Shown: in pieces, positions 9,404 through 17,342 of the stretch
Layout of the letters: each line of letters opens with the position of its first letter
Numbering within the stretch: position 1 is the stretch's first letter
Virus record (IMG/VR): IMGVR_UViG_3300022539_000361
Coordinates: 1 to 30,717 of that record
DNA length: 30,717 nucleotides
Reading direction: 5' to 3' (one strand)
DNA from: a virus
Program-made: the position numbers and the translations under genes
Notes under the pieces: generated by a model
The model's database searches: none
The model's input: only the letters and a program-made list of their open reading frames with translations
What the model was told of the DNA's origin: nothing

Positions 9404-9748
9404 CTATTCCTTCTTCCTTTTAATACCTACCCAACCCAGAAATTGACTTTTCATTCTCTCCATTGTTTCCTTTTTAGTCATATCTTTTTTCATAATTTTC
9501 CTTTCTGTAAACTTCAAAAGGAACTGCTCTAATCTGGGCACTTTCTTCGGGTCTTTTGAAAAAGCCATCCTGATGTGTCTGGCTATGCTGGCAAGAAAAT
9601 AATCCTCTCGATGGAAGGCATTGACATCCAATTTCAGATATTCCATCCAGTCGAGGAATTCTGTGGAAGTTGTCTCCTGCTGACAACGCTGTTTTGACAT
9701 ATCCAAATGGGAAGCAAGTCTGTACCAATCTAACTCCTCCCCTCTCAA
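9404..9748 (-). CDS. tail assembly chaperone T-like extension, made by -1 frameshift
   Basis: This frame has no ATG where it should begin; its first potential start is a TTG overlapping the stop of the upstream chaperone gene. The upstream frame ends with the in-frame heptamer A AAA AAC at 9757-9751. A -1 slip there continues directly into this frame as KKRLRGEELDWYRLA. The product would be a fusion of about 235 residues (10110-9404), as in lambda G-GT, where the fused protein helps the tape measure and tube assemble. The extension is Lys/Arg/Met-rich with TERKIMKKDMTKKETMERMK near the end. Independent translation from the TTG is possible but less likely; a GGGGAGGAG stretch lies downstream, not upstream, of it. 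Confidence 0.8.
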   Translation of the reverse strand: MRGEELDWYRLASHLDMSKQRCQQETTSTEFLDWMEYLKLDVNAFHREDYFLASIARHIRMAFSKDPKKVPRLEQFLLKFTERKIMKKDMTKKETMERMKSQFLGWVGIKRKKE

Positions 9749-10110
9749 TCGTTTTTTGCTTTTTCTATTGAAGCTTGGTCAAGTCCACTCAATTCAAGAG
9801 CAGCTTTATGCATACCAATAATCGCAGTCGAAGGAAATCTCAGAATTTCATCTTCCTTTACCAATTCATCCTTTTCATCGTATAAACACAAAGCAAGAAA
9901 TTCAGTTTCAGAAAGAGGTTTGAAATCCTCAGCAGACTGAACCACAGCCTTACCATCCTGAAAAGAAATATCCATCTTAAATCTGGCCATATATTCTTTT
10001 CTTTGAACTCCCGAAAATTCTTTCAGTTTATACTTCTTTACAGACCCATCAGAAGTAGTAAGATTTACCTCTTCTTCCTTTCGGTCAAGCGTAAAATTCA
10101 AATTACCCAT
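9745..10110 (-). CDS. tail assembly chaperone G-like
   Basis: This 121-residue protein lies between the tube protein and the tape measure, the standard place for the shorter tail assembly chaperone. It starts MGNLNFTLDRKEEEVNLT and contains KLKEFSGVQRKEYMARF, a pattern shared with other G-like chaperones, then a helical ETEFLALCLYDEKDELV region. The ribosome site is TTGGAAAGGATAAA. The last codons hold a -1 slippery heptamer two codons before the stop. It is predicted to be made both alone and as the N-terminal part of the G-T fusion, which is not part of the mature virion. Confidence 0.8.
   Translation of the reverse strand: MGNLNFTLDRKEEEVNLTTSDGSVKKYKLKEFSGVQRKEYMARFKMDISFQDGKAVVQSAEDFKPLSETEFLALCLYDEKDELVKEDEILRFPSTAIIGMHKAALELSGLDQASIEKAKND
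9751..9757 (-). promoter_or_regulatory. -1 programmed frameshift site A AAA AAC
   Basis: In the zero frame the codons read GCA AAA AAC GAT TGA, so the heptamer A AAA AAC is positioned exactly as X XXY YYZ. Slipping back one base leads into the open T-like frame. This matches the widespread frameshift between the two tail chaperone genes of long-tailed phages. No obvious strong pseudoknot was found; a purine-rich GGGGAGGAG follows about ten bases downstream. Confidence 0.85.
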
Positions 10111-10134
10111 GTTTTATCCTTTCCAATAGAATTC

Positions 10135-10253
10135 TACAGTTAGATATACCCTCTAACACACCGTTTAAGCCCTCTGTCGTTTGATTCAAGCTACTTTCCA
10201 TTGAAATACGTAGTTTTATACTAATCTTCGATTACCACCTGTTAGAACGCATT
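10135..10253 (-). repeat. diverged copy B of a structured intergenic element
   Basis: The gap between the tail tube gene and the chaperone gene is filled by a relative of 68-184. Shared blocks are AATGYGTTCTAAC, GTAGCTTRAATC and the closing TATATYTAACTGTA. A 21-base unit beginning CTTRAA and ending AGAGGG is repeated in tandem inside. The minus strand can form a hairpin with arms CTAC...TTTC and GAAAGTAG around an AATG loop. Copy A has unlike bases but an equivalent hairpin at this point, which suggests the RNA structure matters. Confidence 0.6.
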
Positions 10254-10708
10254 TACTCCACTGCAGTAAAAACTGGAGCAACCTCAGCATTATTATCATC
10301 AGCATCTTGATTTGACGGTATGATAGTAATATTAGCTGTAGGCTGTTCACCTTCAATATTGGCATTCGGAGTAAACTCGTCAATCCAACCCCAAAATGCC
10401 AATGTTGAGTCATCAGGAAATGTGATGGTGATTAGCTGATTATCATTTACCATAGCCACCATCTCATCATACAATGCAGGGTCATACGCAATAACGATTG
10501 TAACTGGTGTCAATGTCTTCAAACTCTTCGGAGACATTGTCCTCCAAGTCTCATTTCGCATGGTACTTGCATCATTTGCACCCCCACCAGCAACTCCAGG
10601 AGGAGTAACTTCTTTCTCCTCCATAATGGAAATAATAATCACATCGCTTGATATCTCTGACGATGAAAAATCTACCGTCGTTTGATAACCGTCACTTTGA
10701 ATGGTCAT
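10253..10708 (-). CDS. major tail tube protein
   Basis: This 151-residue beta-rich protein fits the tail tube subunit, which stacks in rings around the tape measure. The C-terminal half has TLAFWGWIDEFTPNANIEGEQPTANITII, a pattern seen in siphovirus tube proteins (a strand, then a GxxPTA turn and a strand), followed by the acidic linker and an APVF end. The middle has PVTIVIAYDPALYDEM. It sits between the tail terminator-like gene and the chaperone genes. A GAAAGGATAT ribosome site precedes the ATG. Confidence 0.75.
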   Translation of the reverse strand: MTIQSDGYQTTVDFSSSEISSDVIIISIMEEKEVTPPGVAGGGANDASTMRNETWRTMSPKSLKTLTPVTIVIAYDPALYDEMVAMVNDNQLITITFPDDSTLAFWGWIDEFTPNANIEGEQPTANITIIPSNQDADDNNAEVAPVFTAVE

Positions 10709-10727
10709 TTCAATATCCTTTCAAAAA

Positions 10728-11273
10728 TTAACTTGTCAATTCCCTCATTGTAAGCAGAAAATTCATAGTAAAAGAAAACCTCCTTCTCGTCCCTGGTTCA
10801 ATCCCTAAAGAAACAATTGGAGATGTTCTGCTTACATTTTGAATTTCATATTCCAACAAACCTATTTCAATCGTATTGCTTGCCACTTCGTCCAAAGCAT
10901 TTGCAATATCTTCAATCTTTGTATAACCTGTTTCATAATCCCTTGCCCGTATTCGCAATTGAATACCTGGATGTTGAGGAACACCACCATCCATTGAACG
11001 CATATCATTCACACCAGTTGTATCGTAAATCGCACCAGCATCAGTTTTAACATTAGAACCATCCGGCAAATGCGATATATACAATGGCCAATCATCCTTA
11101 TCACTGGGGTCTGTCATCTTTGACAATTTTTCAATAATATAAGCAGCCATTATTGATGCTGGTGAAGCTTGCAACTTCCGAGTACCAGAAACAGTCTTAG
11201 CAAGTGAGGTTAAAAAGAATATCCCTCTTGTCATTACTGCCGTCCAATTACCACTGGAAATCACATTGCTCAT
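10728..11273 (-). CDS. tail terminator or minor capsid-like protein
   Basis: This 181-residue protein resembles phage minor capsid or tail terminator proteins that cap the tube and join it to the neck. The middle contains DWPLYISHLPDGSNVK and then GIQLRIRARDYETGYTKIEDIANALDEVA, the strand-helix pattern of this fold, followed by a beta-rich end with GTRRRFSFTMNFLL. Its ATGA start overlaps the stop of the large fibre-like gene. The N-terminal 35 residues look less conserved, so a later start is possible. The tube gene follows 19 bases downstream. Confidence 0.65.
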   Translation of the reverse strand: MSNVISSGNWTAVMTRGIFFLTSLAKTVSGTRKLQASPASIMAAYIIEKLSKMTDPSDKDDWPLYISHLPDGSNVKTDAGAIYDTTGVNDMRSMDGGVPQHPGIQLRIRARDYETGYTKIEDIANALDEVASNTIEIGLLEYEIQNVSRTSPIVSLGIEPGTRRRFSFTMNFLLTMRELTS

Positions 11274-13684
11274 ATTTTTACTGTAATCTCTGTAAAGGGT
11301 GTTGTTTCTGAAATAACCATTTCTAAGATAACCGTCATTTTATCATCAGCATCCAACAATTCACGAATAGTAGTTGAACCAGATTTCTGCCTCCAATTAC
11401 CAGCATTCCAAGCAGCAGCTATTTTCAAGTATTTCTCAAATGTCATTGTACCACCAGCCGTAAATCCAGTATCTGCCATTAAAGCAGTTACAACAGCAGC
11501 AGCAGTAGCCCCACCTGATGCTTCTCTTATATATGTCTGGAACATCCAACCATCCGTACCAGTAATCTCAAAGTCATTAGCTGATACAGTTATTTTCTGA
11601 TTTTTGAATGTTATCCTAATTGAATCTCCCTCAGCATATCCTGTACCTGCATCAAATACTTCGTCATAATATATCAATCCTGCAACTTCAGAACAACCTG
11701 CAGCATTAACAATATTTATCCAAGCGGTACCACCCCTTGCTTTCCTATCTATCGTAATTGTACCAGGACTTATTTCCACTGTTGAAGGTAAATCATCTAC
11801 CATATTTGTAAGACCAAGTCCGAGCCTAACAGCAGCAGTATTGGCAAGGTCAACTGAATTAGGAATAACTCTCTCGATATTTAATATATCTGTAATTGCT
11901 CCACCACCACCCGTTATCCAAGCAGCATCACCTCTTGTCCTTATAGCCCAAAGCGAATGATTAGTTGCATCAAAAGTAGCACCAGCATTATCATCAGCAA
12001 GTTTTTTCAAATTGTCTGCAATAGTCGCCCCGCCACCATCAATATTAGCAGGAGTACCGAGTTTAGCAAGCCCAGTGGAATTACTGTCCATCTCTGACCT
12101 GATTTGAGCAACAGTTGGAGGTGTAGTCGTATTCGCACCATAATCAGCTAATGCCGTATCCACTTCAGCATTCACTTGAGCAACTGCATTTGCCTCCAAT
12201 GTATGTATATGAATTGAACTACGAGCTATTATTACATAATCAGACGTATTATCAGGATTTGTTGTCCAATTAGTAGCAACTGTTACTGTAAAAGTTCCAC
12301 CAACATAAGAATCAATATGACGCATCTGCCCGATACCTGTTCCAGCAGTTATAAGAACCCAATCCTCTTCATAAAAATTATCTACACCACTTGCTGTATT
12401 TTCAAGTACAATAGTATTATTAGCTCCACCACCCTGCGAAGTACCATCATGAGTTAATAATACATACTCAGCTTGCCGTAATTTTTTACCAGCAGAATTA
12501 GCAATATTATGATTTGCTTTCGTAATAACTCTATCCCATACGGCAGTTGCTATCTCTACAGCAGCATCTGCATTAAGCCCCGCTGCTTTCAATATAACAC
12601 CATCAGTTCCAGTATCAGCAAGTATCTGAGCAAGACTTGAACCACCAGCCTCTATTGCCGTCTTTATCTCTGCCGTTGTTGCTGGTGTTGAATCTTTACA
12701 TACAGGCGTATCCGCCCCCGTTAAAAGAGTTCTTATTTTAGTAGTGGTATCTTGTGCAGCAGTATCCTCCAAGATTAAGTCAAGAATAGCATCAAGCCTT
12801 CCATCATTTATCCAGTCAGTTAAAACACCGGCTCTCGCAGCCGTTAATCGTGCTGCATTTGTGTCGATAGTATTAAGTGTACCATCATCATCTGCACCAT
12901 CGGACGAACCCATAAACTTATTTGTAGGCAGCTTGCCTTGAATTTCGTTTGTATCATCTTCTATATTTTTAAGAATACCATCTTTCAACGCTTCAAGACT
13001 TTCAGTTGTATTATTAAAATCACTCCAGTCAGCTGTTGCATCCTTACTCACTATTTTTGCAAGTGCAGCATCATTAACAACATCATCTACACCACAAGCT
13101 ACCTTCATCAAATGGTCAAGATTAATATCCGACAAAGCCGTAGCAACCTCAGCAGGGGTGGCAGCAACTCCTGCAGCATCCGGAACAGTCGTGTTCGCTC
13201 CATCAGTCCCTCTCATCACATCTGAGGCAAGTAAGACTGGCGTAACTACATCAAACAATTTAACAAACGCTGCCTTAAGCCTACCAGCCCCACCTTCTGT
13301 CAATATCGAACCCATAATGTGAGTAAGGTCAGATGGAAAATTAAGATGTTGAGCAGAAGCATGTCCATAAGTTTCAATAACTAATGATTTATCAAGAAAT
13401 GCCTTTGTCGCTTGGTCAACAAGATACACGACTATCCTTGCTGCCTGCATATCCTCAAGGGCTAATGTTATTGAATATCCCCTACCCTCATCTACAACCA
13501 AAGTTGAAAGGTCTGCATTACCAGCAGCATTAGTTACCTGCTCCTCAGCAGCTTCATCTCTCATCATAAAGACATCGCCAGCAGCAGGGGTCCAATCAGT
13601 TCTGAAATCAACACCATCAACTTCATAAAGCTCAAAGTCAACTTTAGCCTCAACACCATATTTTCTTAAATGAACACCTTGCAT
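11270..13684 (-). CDS. large fibre-like or baseplate-like structural protein
   Basis: This 804-residue protein is rich in Ala, Thr, Asp and Val and has no clear enzyme motif. Residues 1-115 look like a compact beta domain (AKVDFELYEVDG, FMMRDEA). The centre is a long repetitive region with recurring short phrases such as PAEVATALSD, AEIKTAIEAGG and AVEIATAVWDRV, suggesting a rod of short helices. The C-terminal 190 residues again look beta-rich (IRITFKNQKITVSANDF). Similar architecture occurs in phage tail fibre or adhesin-like proteins. It lies next to a LamG protein upstream of the tail terminator, an unusual place for a fibre, so a neck or head appendage is also possible. Confidence 0.55.
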   Translation of the reverse strand: MQGVHLRKYGVEAKVDFELYEVDGVDFRTDWTPAAGDVFMMRDEAAEEQVTNAAGNADLSTLVVDEGRGYSITLALEDMQAARIVVYLVDQATKAFLDKSLVIETYGHASAQHLNFPSDLTHIMGSILTEGGAGRLKAAFVKLFDVVTPVLLASDVMRGTDGANTTVPDAAGVAATPAEVATALSDINLDHLMKVACGVDDVVNDAALAKIVSKDATADWSDFNNTTESLEALKDGILKNIEDDTNEIQGKLPTNKFMGSSDGADDDGTLNTIDTNAARLTAARAGVLTDWINDGRLDAILDLILEDTAAQDTTTKIRTLLTGADTPVCKDSTPATTAEIKTAIEAGGSSLAQILADTGTDGVILKAAGLNADAAVEIATAVWDRVITKANHNIANSAGKKLRQAEYVLLTHDGTSQGGGANNTIVLENTASGVDNFYEEDWVLITAGTGIGQMRHIDSYVGGTFTVTVATNWTTNPDNTSDYVIIARSSIHIHTLEANAVAQVNAEVDTALADYGANTTTPPTVAQIRSEMDSNSTGLAKLGTPANIDGGGATIADNLKKLADDNAGATFDATNHSLWAIRTRGDAAWITGGGGAITDILNIERVIPNSVDLANTAAVRLGLGLTNMVDDLPSTVEISPGTITIDRKARGGTAWINIVNAAGCSEVAGLIYYDEVFDAGTGYAEGDSIRITFKNQKITVSANDFEITGTDGWMFQTYIREASGGATAAAVVTALMADTGFTAGGTMTFEKYLKIAAAWNAGNWRQKSGSTTIRELLDADDKMTVILEMVISETTPFTEITVKI

Positions 13685-14461
13685 TTACGCACTCTCCCTC
13701 CGTCTTCGTAATATAGGTATCCCTACTGGTGGTGCACCTAATGCTGCTGCCGACCACAATTCAATTGGGTCTCTCTCAAACATACAAAATGGCCTCGAAT
13801 GAGACTTGGCCATTTCAAATGGACTAAAGGCACGATTATAAACTTTTACATGGTCGATTTGACCATCCAAATCCCATGTCCCCGTTGTATTGTACGCTCC
13901 TATAATCACATTAACGGCTGATGTCATATCAATAGCATCACAAGCACCAGATTGGATTTGCACCCCATTAACATACAAGACATAAGCCGTGCCAACTTGT
14001 GTTACAGCCACTTCATACCAACGATTCGCTGCAAAAACAAAATCACAATCAATAGCGGCCTCATCAACATCAGGATACCAAACAAGATTTGCGAGTGCAC
14101 CACTATCTATTTTTAAGACTGAATCTTTTACTCTTATTAAAACTTGGTCACCACCTGCACTACCTATATCAGATTTGAAACGCACAATGTAAGTAATAGC
14201 ACCCCCATCAACTAAACCAGGTGGTGTTGCAGCAGTTATATAATCAGTTACACCAGGGAAGTCTATCGCATGGCCATATTTACCAGCTACCCAACTAAGG
14301 TCTGCTGACAATGTTCCAGTTAGACCACTCCCACTCAAATCATTGACTATAAGGCCTGTGCCTTCATTGAATAGCCAGAGGCCAACAAGACTTTGTGACA
14401 AACGATTCCCAAAATTAGGTAGTACACCCAATGGAGGCTTTTGTGTCCAGATTCTTTTCAT
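13685..14461 (-). CDS. LamG/concanavalin-like domain structural protein
   Basis: This 258-residue protein opens with WTQKPPLGVLPNFG and LVGLWLFNEGTG, then a single jelly-roll LamG domain (about residues 25-225) with VNDLSGSGLTG, a RWYEVAVTQVG strand, a YVLYVNGVQI turn and QIDHVKVYNRAFSPFEM at the end. Such domains bind glycans in many proteins, so host attachment or virion decoration is likely. It ends with a charged C-terminal tail. Its start shares the TAATG junction with the upstream gene. The LamG domains in the tail-tip protein share the same strand signatures. Confidence 0.75.
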   Translation of the reverse strand: MKRIWTQKPPLGVLPNFGNRLSQSLVGLWLFNEGTGLIVNDLSGSGLTGTLSADLSWVAGKYGHAIDFPGVTDYITAATPPGLVDGGAITYIVRFKSDIGSAGGDQVLIRVKDSVLKIDSGALANLVWYPDVDEAAIDCDFVFAANRWYEVAVTQVGTAYVLYVNGVQIQSGACDAIDMTSAVNVIIGAYNTTGTWDLDGQIDHVKVYNRAFSPFEMAKSHSRPFCMFERDPIELWSAAALGAPPVGIPILRRRRESA

Positions 14462-15117
14462 TATGCATCAGCCCCAAAAGCATTCTGCCACACAATTTCA
14501 CAATTTGCCACAGTAGCATCTAAGATGAAGAGTCGTTTGTTTATATGATTCAAATTTCCTACAACTGGATTGGCAATAGGGATAACCTTTTGTGCTGCTG
14601 CCGCTGTATCAGATAAGTCTGTCTTAAAAGCAGTCTTTCCAGATAGAACACTAAATCTATTAGGCCATATAGTCCACTCTTCTACTGTTGCTTCTTTTCG
14701 TATCTCAACAATAATTTCCGTACCAAGATGAGCAGTTGTACCCGTAATAGCAACATCAATAAGAATAGTGGCTTTGTAAATATTTGTCAGATTTATCTCG
14801 GCAGTTTCAAGAAGTACAGCTCCTAAAGCAAGAGCTGTCCATTCCAATGGTTGTGTATTCTGGGTCTTAGTCACAGTCGTTGTAGTAATACCAGTAACAG
14901 CAATAACCCTGACCCTAACATGAACCTGCGAGCCTGTTGCACCATAATTATTATTGATTAGTACACGGGCAGCAGTTGCATCCATAGGTAGTTCTACAGG
15001 TATGGTAACAACGGATTCACCATCTTGCCCATCTGCATGAACTGTGTAAACATCTGCTGTGTTAAGATGTTCAAATTGCAAATTATCAAGAACTTCAATT
15101 GTATCTATCGCTGCCAT
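14461..15117 (-). CDS. unrecognised beta-rich structural protein
   Basis: I do not recognise a family for this 218-residue protein. It is rich in Thr, Val, Ile and Ala with alternating strand-like segments (VHVRVRVIAVTG, TEIIVEIRKEA) and few charged clusters, as in virion structural proteins. Start and stop codons both sit in TAATG overlaps with the adjacent genes, so it is tightly coupled to the gp10-like gene upstream and the LamG protein downstream. A role as a neck or surface appendage component is inferred from position only. Confidence 0.6.
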   Translation of the reverse strand: MAAIDTIEVLDNLQFEHLNTADVYTVHADGQDGESVVTIPVELPMDATAARVLINNNYGATGSQVHVRVRVIAVTGITTTTVTKTQNTQPLEWTALALGAVLLETAEINLTNIYKATILIDVAITGTTAHLGTEIIVEIRKEATVEEWTIWPNRFSVLSGKTAFKTDLSDTAAAAQKVIPIANPVVGNLNHINKRLFILDATVANCEIVWQNAFGADA

Positions 15118-15554
15118 TACAATCTTGCCTCTTTTTGAATTATTTTGATTATTCTTTTCTTCTCTCCACGAGCAGGTCTTTCCAAAAATTTTGCCTGCTG
15201 ATTCTCTCCCCTATTATCCATTGTACCTGCTGCTATTTCCTTCGCATGTTTTATATTGAACTCCCTACCGTGAGCTTTATTCAAATCTTCATGAACAAAG
15301 ACAGCATATCCAACACCTTCACTACCAAACCCAACAACTATATCAGTTTTGAAACCCCTCCCTCCAACATTACGAGTAAAAGCAGATGCATGTAAAGGAC
15401 CTAAATCAACAGGTGTAATTTCCTGACTTTTCCGCTGCAAATGCAATCCACCCTTTTTCAAGCCACGGGCAATACCAGAACCAAGAACTCCTTTTGCCTT
15501 AGTCAAATTCCGAATAACTATATTAAGTCCCGTTATCTTCTTTATTCTTGCCAT
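15117..15554 (-). CDS. HK97 gp10-like neck/tail completion protein
   Basis: This 145-residue basic protein has the HK97 gp10-like pattern: a helical N-terminus with LKKGGLHLQRKSQEITPVDLG, then LHASAF, a strand region ending GYAVFVHEDLN, and the closing FLERPARG helix. Proteins of this family sit at the head-tail joint or in tail completion. It follows the head-closure-like gene directly and shares a TAATG junction with the next gene. Family membership is fairly sure; the exact virion position is not. Confidence 0.8.
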   Translation of the reverse strand: MARIKKITGLNIVIRNLTKAKGVLGSGIARGLKKGGLHLQRKSQEITPVDLGPLHASAFTRNVGGRGFKTDIVVGFGSEGVGYAVFVHEDLNKAHGREFNIKHAKEIAAGTMDNRGENQQAKFLERPARGEKKRIIKIIQKEARL

Positions 15555-15920
15555 CTACAACCACGCAGTTCTCAAATATTCTGTTGTCTTCAAATTTGGA
15601 AGTCTATCAAATCTTCGTATCTCCCAAGCACCTTCATTCTCTTTTATATTAGTCAAATCTGTAATGTCATCCTCAGTACCAAGCAGCAGTATCCCACCAA
15701 CATCAACATCCCTATCTACATAGACTTTCGAACGAGACACTTGCCTTGTCCCCTTAGCATCAATAAACTCCTCACTAACATCCTCCCATCTGCAACTGAT
15801 TTCAACAGGAATAGTAACAATCGGCTGACCATAGTCATCGAAATCATCCCCACCACTATCTGATGAAGCCAACGGCCAATAGACCGCCGTTTGCTTTCGC
15901 ATTCGTGTTATAATTCCCAT
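15555..15920 (-). CDS. head-closure (stopper)-like protein
   Basis: This 121-residue protein has the beta-barrel style of head-closure proteins: an early VYWPLASSDSGGDDFDDYG segment, ISCRWEDVSEEF, SKVYVDRDVDVGGIL and a late EIRRFDRLPNLKTTEYLRTAWL. Such proteins cap the connector after DNA packaging. I place the start at the ATG at 15920, seven bases after the stop of the upstream gene; an in-frame TTG at 15938 is the alternative and neither has ideally spaced ribosome sites. The following gene is the gp10-like neck protein, as expected. Confidence 0.7.
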   Translation of the reverse strand: MGIITRMRKQTAVYWPLASSDSGGDDFDDYGQPIVTIPVEISCRWEDVSEEFIDAKGTRQVSRSKVYVDRDVDVGGILLLGTEDDITDLTNIKENEGAWEIRRFDRLPNLKTTEYLRTAWL

Positions 15921-15924
15921 ATCC

Positions 15925-16143
15925 TTACGACCCTGCAAAAATCCTAATAAAAGCCATTACCATACCAGCACCACCTGCCCCACCACCAATACTGGCTCCA
16001 ATAATACAACCTATCAAGAACATCCTATTTTTAAGTATGACCTTTCCGTGTGGACAAGATTCAATGTGATATTTTATAACCTCATTAATTATTATTCTCG
16101 CTATCTCTTTACATTCAGCTTTGTCACCTTCTGTCAATGCCAT
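15925..16143 (-). CDS. small single-span membrane protein with glycine-zipper
   Basis: This 72-residue protein has a polar N-terminal helix (KAECKEIARIIINEVIKYHIESCPHGK) with two cysteines and one membrane segment at about residues 42-68, containing GASIGGGAGGAG, a glycine-zipper-like pattern. Proteins of this build occur near phage lysis genes and sometimes inside head-tail modules. I cannot name a family with confidence. The ribosome site is GAAAGGAATAGGAA. It lies between the connector-like and head-closure-like genes. Confidence 0.65.
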   Translation of the reverse strand: MALTEGDKAECKEIARIIINEVIKYHIESCPHGKVILKNRMFLIGCIIGASIGGGAGGAGMVMAFIRIFAGS

Positions 16144-16155
16144 TTCCTATTCCTT

Positions 16156-16572
16156 TCAACCAATATTGGTTGGGTCTGCTGTTCCCAACCAAGTTACACT
16201 GACTGTCGCTTTCCTCCCCTTCTTTACCTGTTCATTCAAAGCCGCCAAACCTCCCTCTGTATCCAATCTCATAGCCATTTGACCATAATGAGAAATGTCA
16301 AATCCTAAATCAACTTTCGACTGAAATTTTTCTGACACCGGCCCTGCCTTCTCACTTTCCGCTCTTGGGTCACGAACAGTATAGAAATGAGCAGAAAGCC
16401 ATCGTTCAATCAGCTCTAATCTCATTGCAGTATAACCACTTGAACCACAGCACTCAGTTACCAACTCATTGGCTACACCAATGAATGGAATCATAGATAT
16501 AAAAGTAGCTTTTGATTCATCCGAATCCCACTCGATAATACTACCAACCAATATTGGAGTAGTCCTGGCCAT
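16156..16572 (-). CDS. head-tail connector (adaptor)-like protein
   Basis: This 138-residue protein matches the general form of adaptor proteins that bind under the portal. An N-terminal helical part with FIGVANELVTECCGSSGYTAMRLELIERWLSAHFYTV is followed by a GPVSEKFQSKVDLGFDISHYGQMAMRLD stretch and a strand-rich end. The pattern of a helix ending AHF, then charged DPRAESEKAGPVSE, resembles the AAHL...G.VTSES arrangement of known adaptors. It directly precedes the small membrane protein and the head-closure-like gene. Confidence 0.65.
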   Translation of the reverse strand: MARTTPILVGSIIEWDSDESKATFISMIPFIGVANELVTECCGSSGYTAMRLELIERWLSAHFYTVRDPRAESEKAGPVSEKFQSKVDLGFDISHYGQMAMRLDTEGGLAALNEQVKKGRKATVSVTWLGTADPTNIG

Positions 16573-16584
16573 TACTTTTTACTT

Positions 16585-17046
16585 TCAAAAATCACGTTGT
16601 ATGCCAAACATAATTGTTGACGGTTCCGTAGAATTTAATCGACCTTCAATAAAAAATAAATCTTCAAGCCGAACCCCAGCAAATGGGGAGAACCCAGATG
16701 TCTTTAATTCCAAATCCCAAAACATCTTTGCACCCCAATATGGATTACCTTCAAGTATTTCAGGCCATCCTTCAACACCAGCAAGTGGATTCGGAATCTG
16801 AACAAGGTTTGATTCATGCTTAATTGCATATACAGCAATTACCCTTGGCTCGTCATTATCACAATCAAACCATGAAAATTCTGCACCAAATTCAGTATTA
16901 GGGTCAACCAAATATCCACCACGTAAAGTTGTTGCTTCGTTGCTTGCAATCCATAATCTAATATTCCTGGATGACTGCAACTCTTCAGCACAACCGGCAA
17001 TCAACAAGATTGCCACCAAACAAATTGTAAGTAATACATTCTTCAT
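16585..17046 (-). CDS. secreted lipoprotein of unknown function
   Basis: This 153-residue protein has a clear lipoprotein signal peptide: MKN, a hydrophobic core, then LLIAGC with the lipobox cysteine at about residue 19. The mature part is beta-rich with aromatic residues, for example WDLELKTSGFSPFAGVRLEDLFF, reminiscent of a small outer-membrane-type barrel but without a firm match. A lipoprotein next to a holin-like gene could be a lysis accessory (outer spanin) or a superinfection-exclusion protein; no coiled coil typical of spanins is obvious. A lipid-anchored product implies action in the infected host envelope. Confidence 0.75.
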   Translation of the reverse strand: MKNVLLTICLVAILLIAGCAEELQSSRNIRLWIASNEATTLRGGYLVDPNTEFGAEFSWFDCDNDEPRVIAVYAIKHESNLVQIPNPLAGVEGWPEILEGNPYWGAKMFWDLELKTSGFSPFAGVRLEDLFFIEGRLNSTEPSTIMFGIQRDF

Positions 17047-17072
17047 TTCTGTTCTCCTTGGATAAAATATAT

Positions 17073-17342
17073 TTACTTCTTCCCCCTCAATAAATCAAAA
17101 CCGCCACAAGCGGTTAGACCAATAATAATGGCAGGTAGCAATGATTGAGGAACAGATTGATATATCATTATGCCAAGTGCAATACCTATTGAAACAAAAG
17201 GCATAAATTCCTTCGCAAGAGAGTTGATTATAATTGGCATACCATTGGCTTTAAGGATTCTCTTTATAACCTGTATTATAGTTGCCACAACGGGTACAAG
17301 TGCCAACATTGCAGGTGTCAATTCTACATTAAGATTCTCCAT
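17073..17342 (-). CDS. holin-like membrane protein
   Basis: This 89-residue protein has three hydrophobic stretches: about residues 8-28 (TPAMLALVPVVATIIQVI), 44-60 (FMPFVSIGIALGIMIYQ) and 65-80 (LLPAIIIGLTACGGF), with a basic RGKK tail. Size and layout fit a phage holin, which would permeabilise the inner membrane at lysis. The ATG at 17342 has a GAAAGGAATAGAA ribosome site and is preferred over a start ten codons upstream. It overlaps the end of the DUF115-like gene. No endolysin is visible in this window. Confidence 0.65.
   Translation of the reverse strand: MENLNVELTPAMLALVPVVATIIQVIKRILKANGMPIIINSLAKEFMPFVSIGIALGIMIYQSVPQSLLPAIIIGLTACGGFDLLRGKK

Noticed and set aside
9474-9728. Third-frame open stretch within the T-like chaperone gene
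   Set aside because: Its composition is not protein-like and it lies wholly inside the well-supported frameshift extension.
13989-14192. Plus-strand frames across the LamG and fibre-like genes
   Set aside because: They are low-complexity shadows without start signals.
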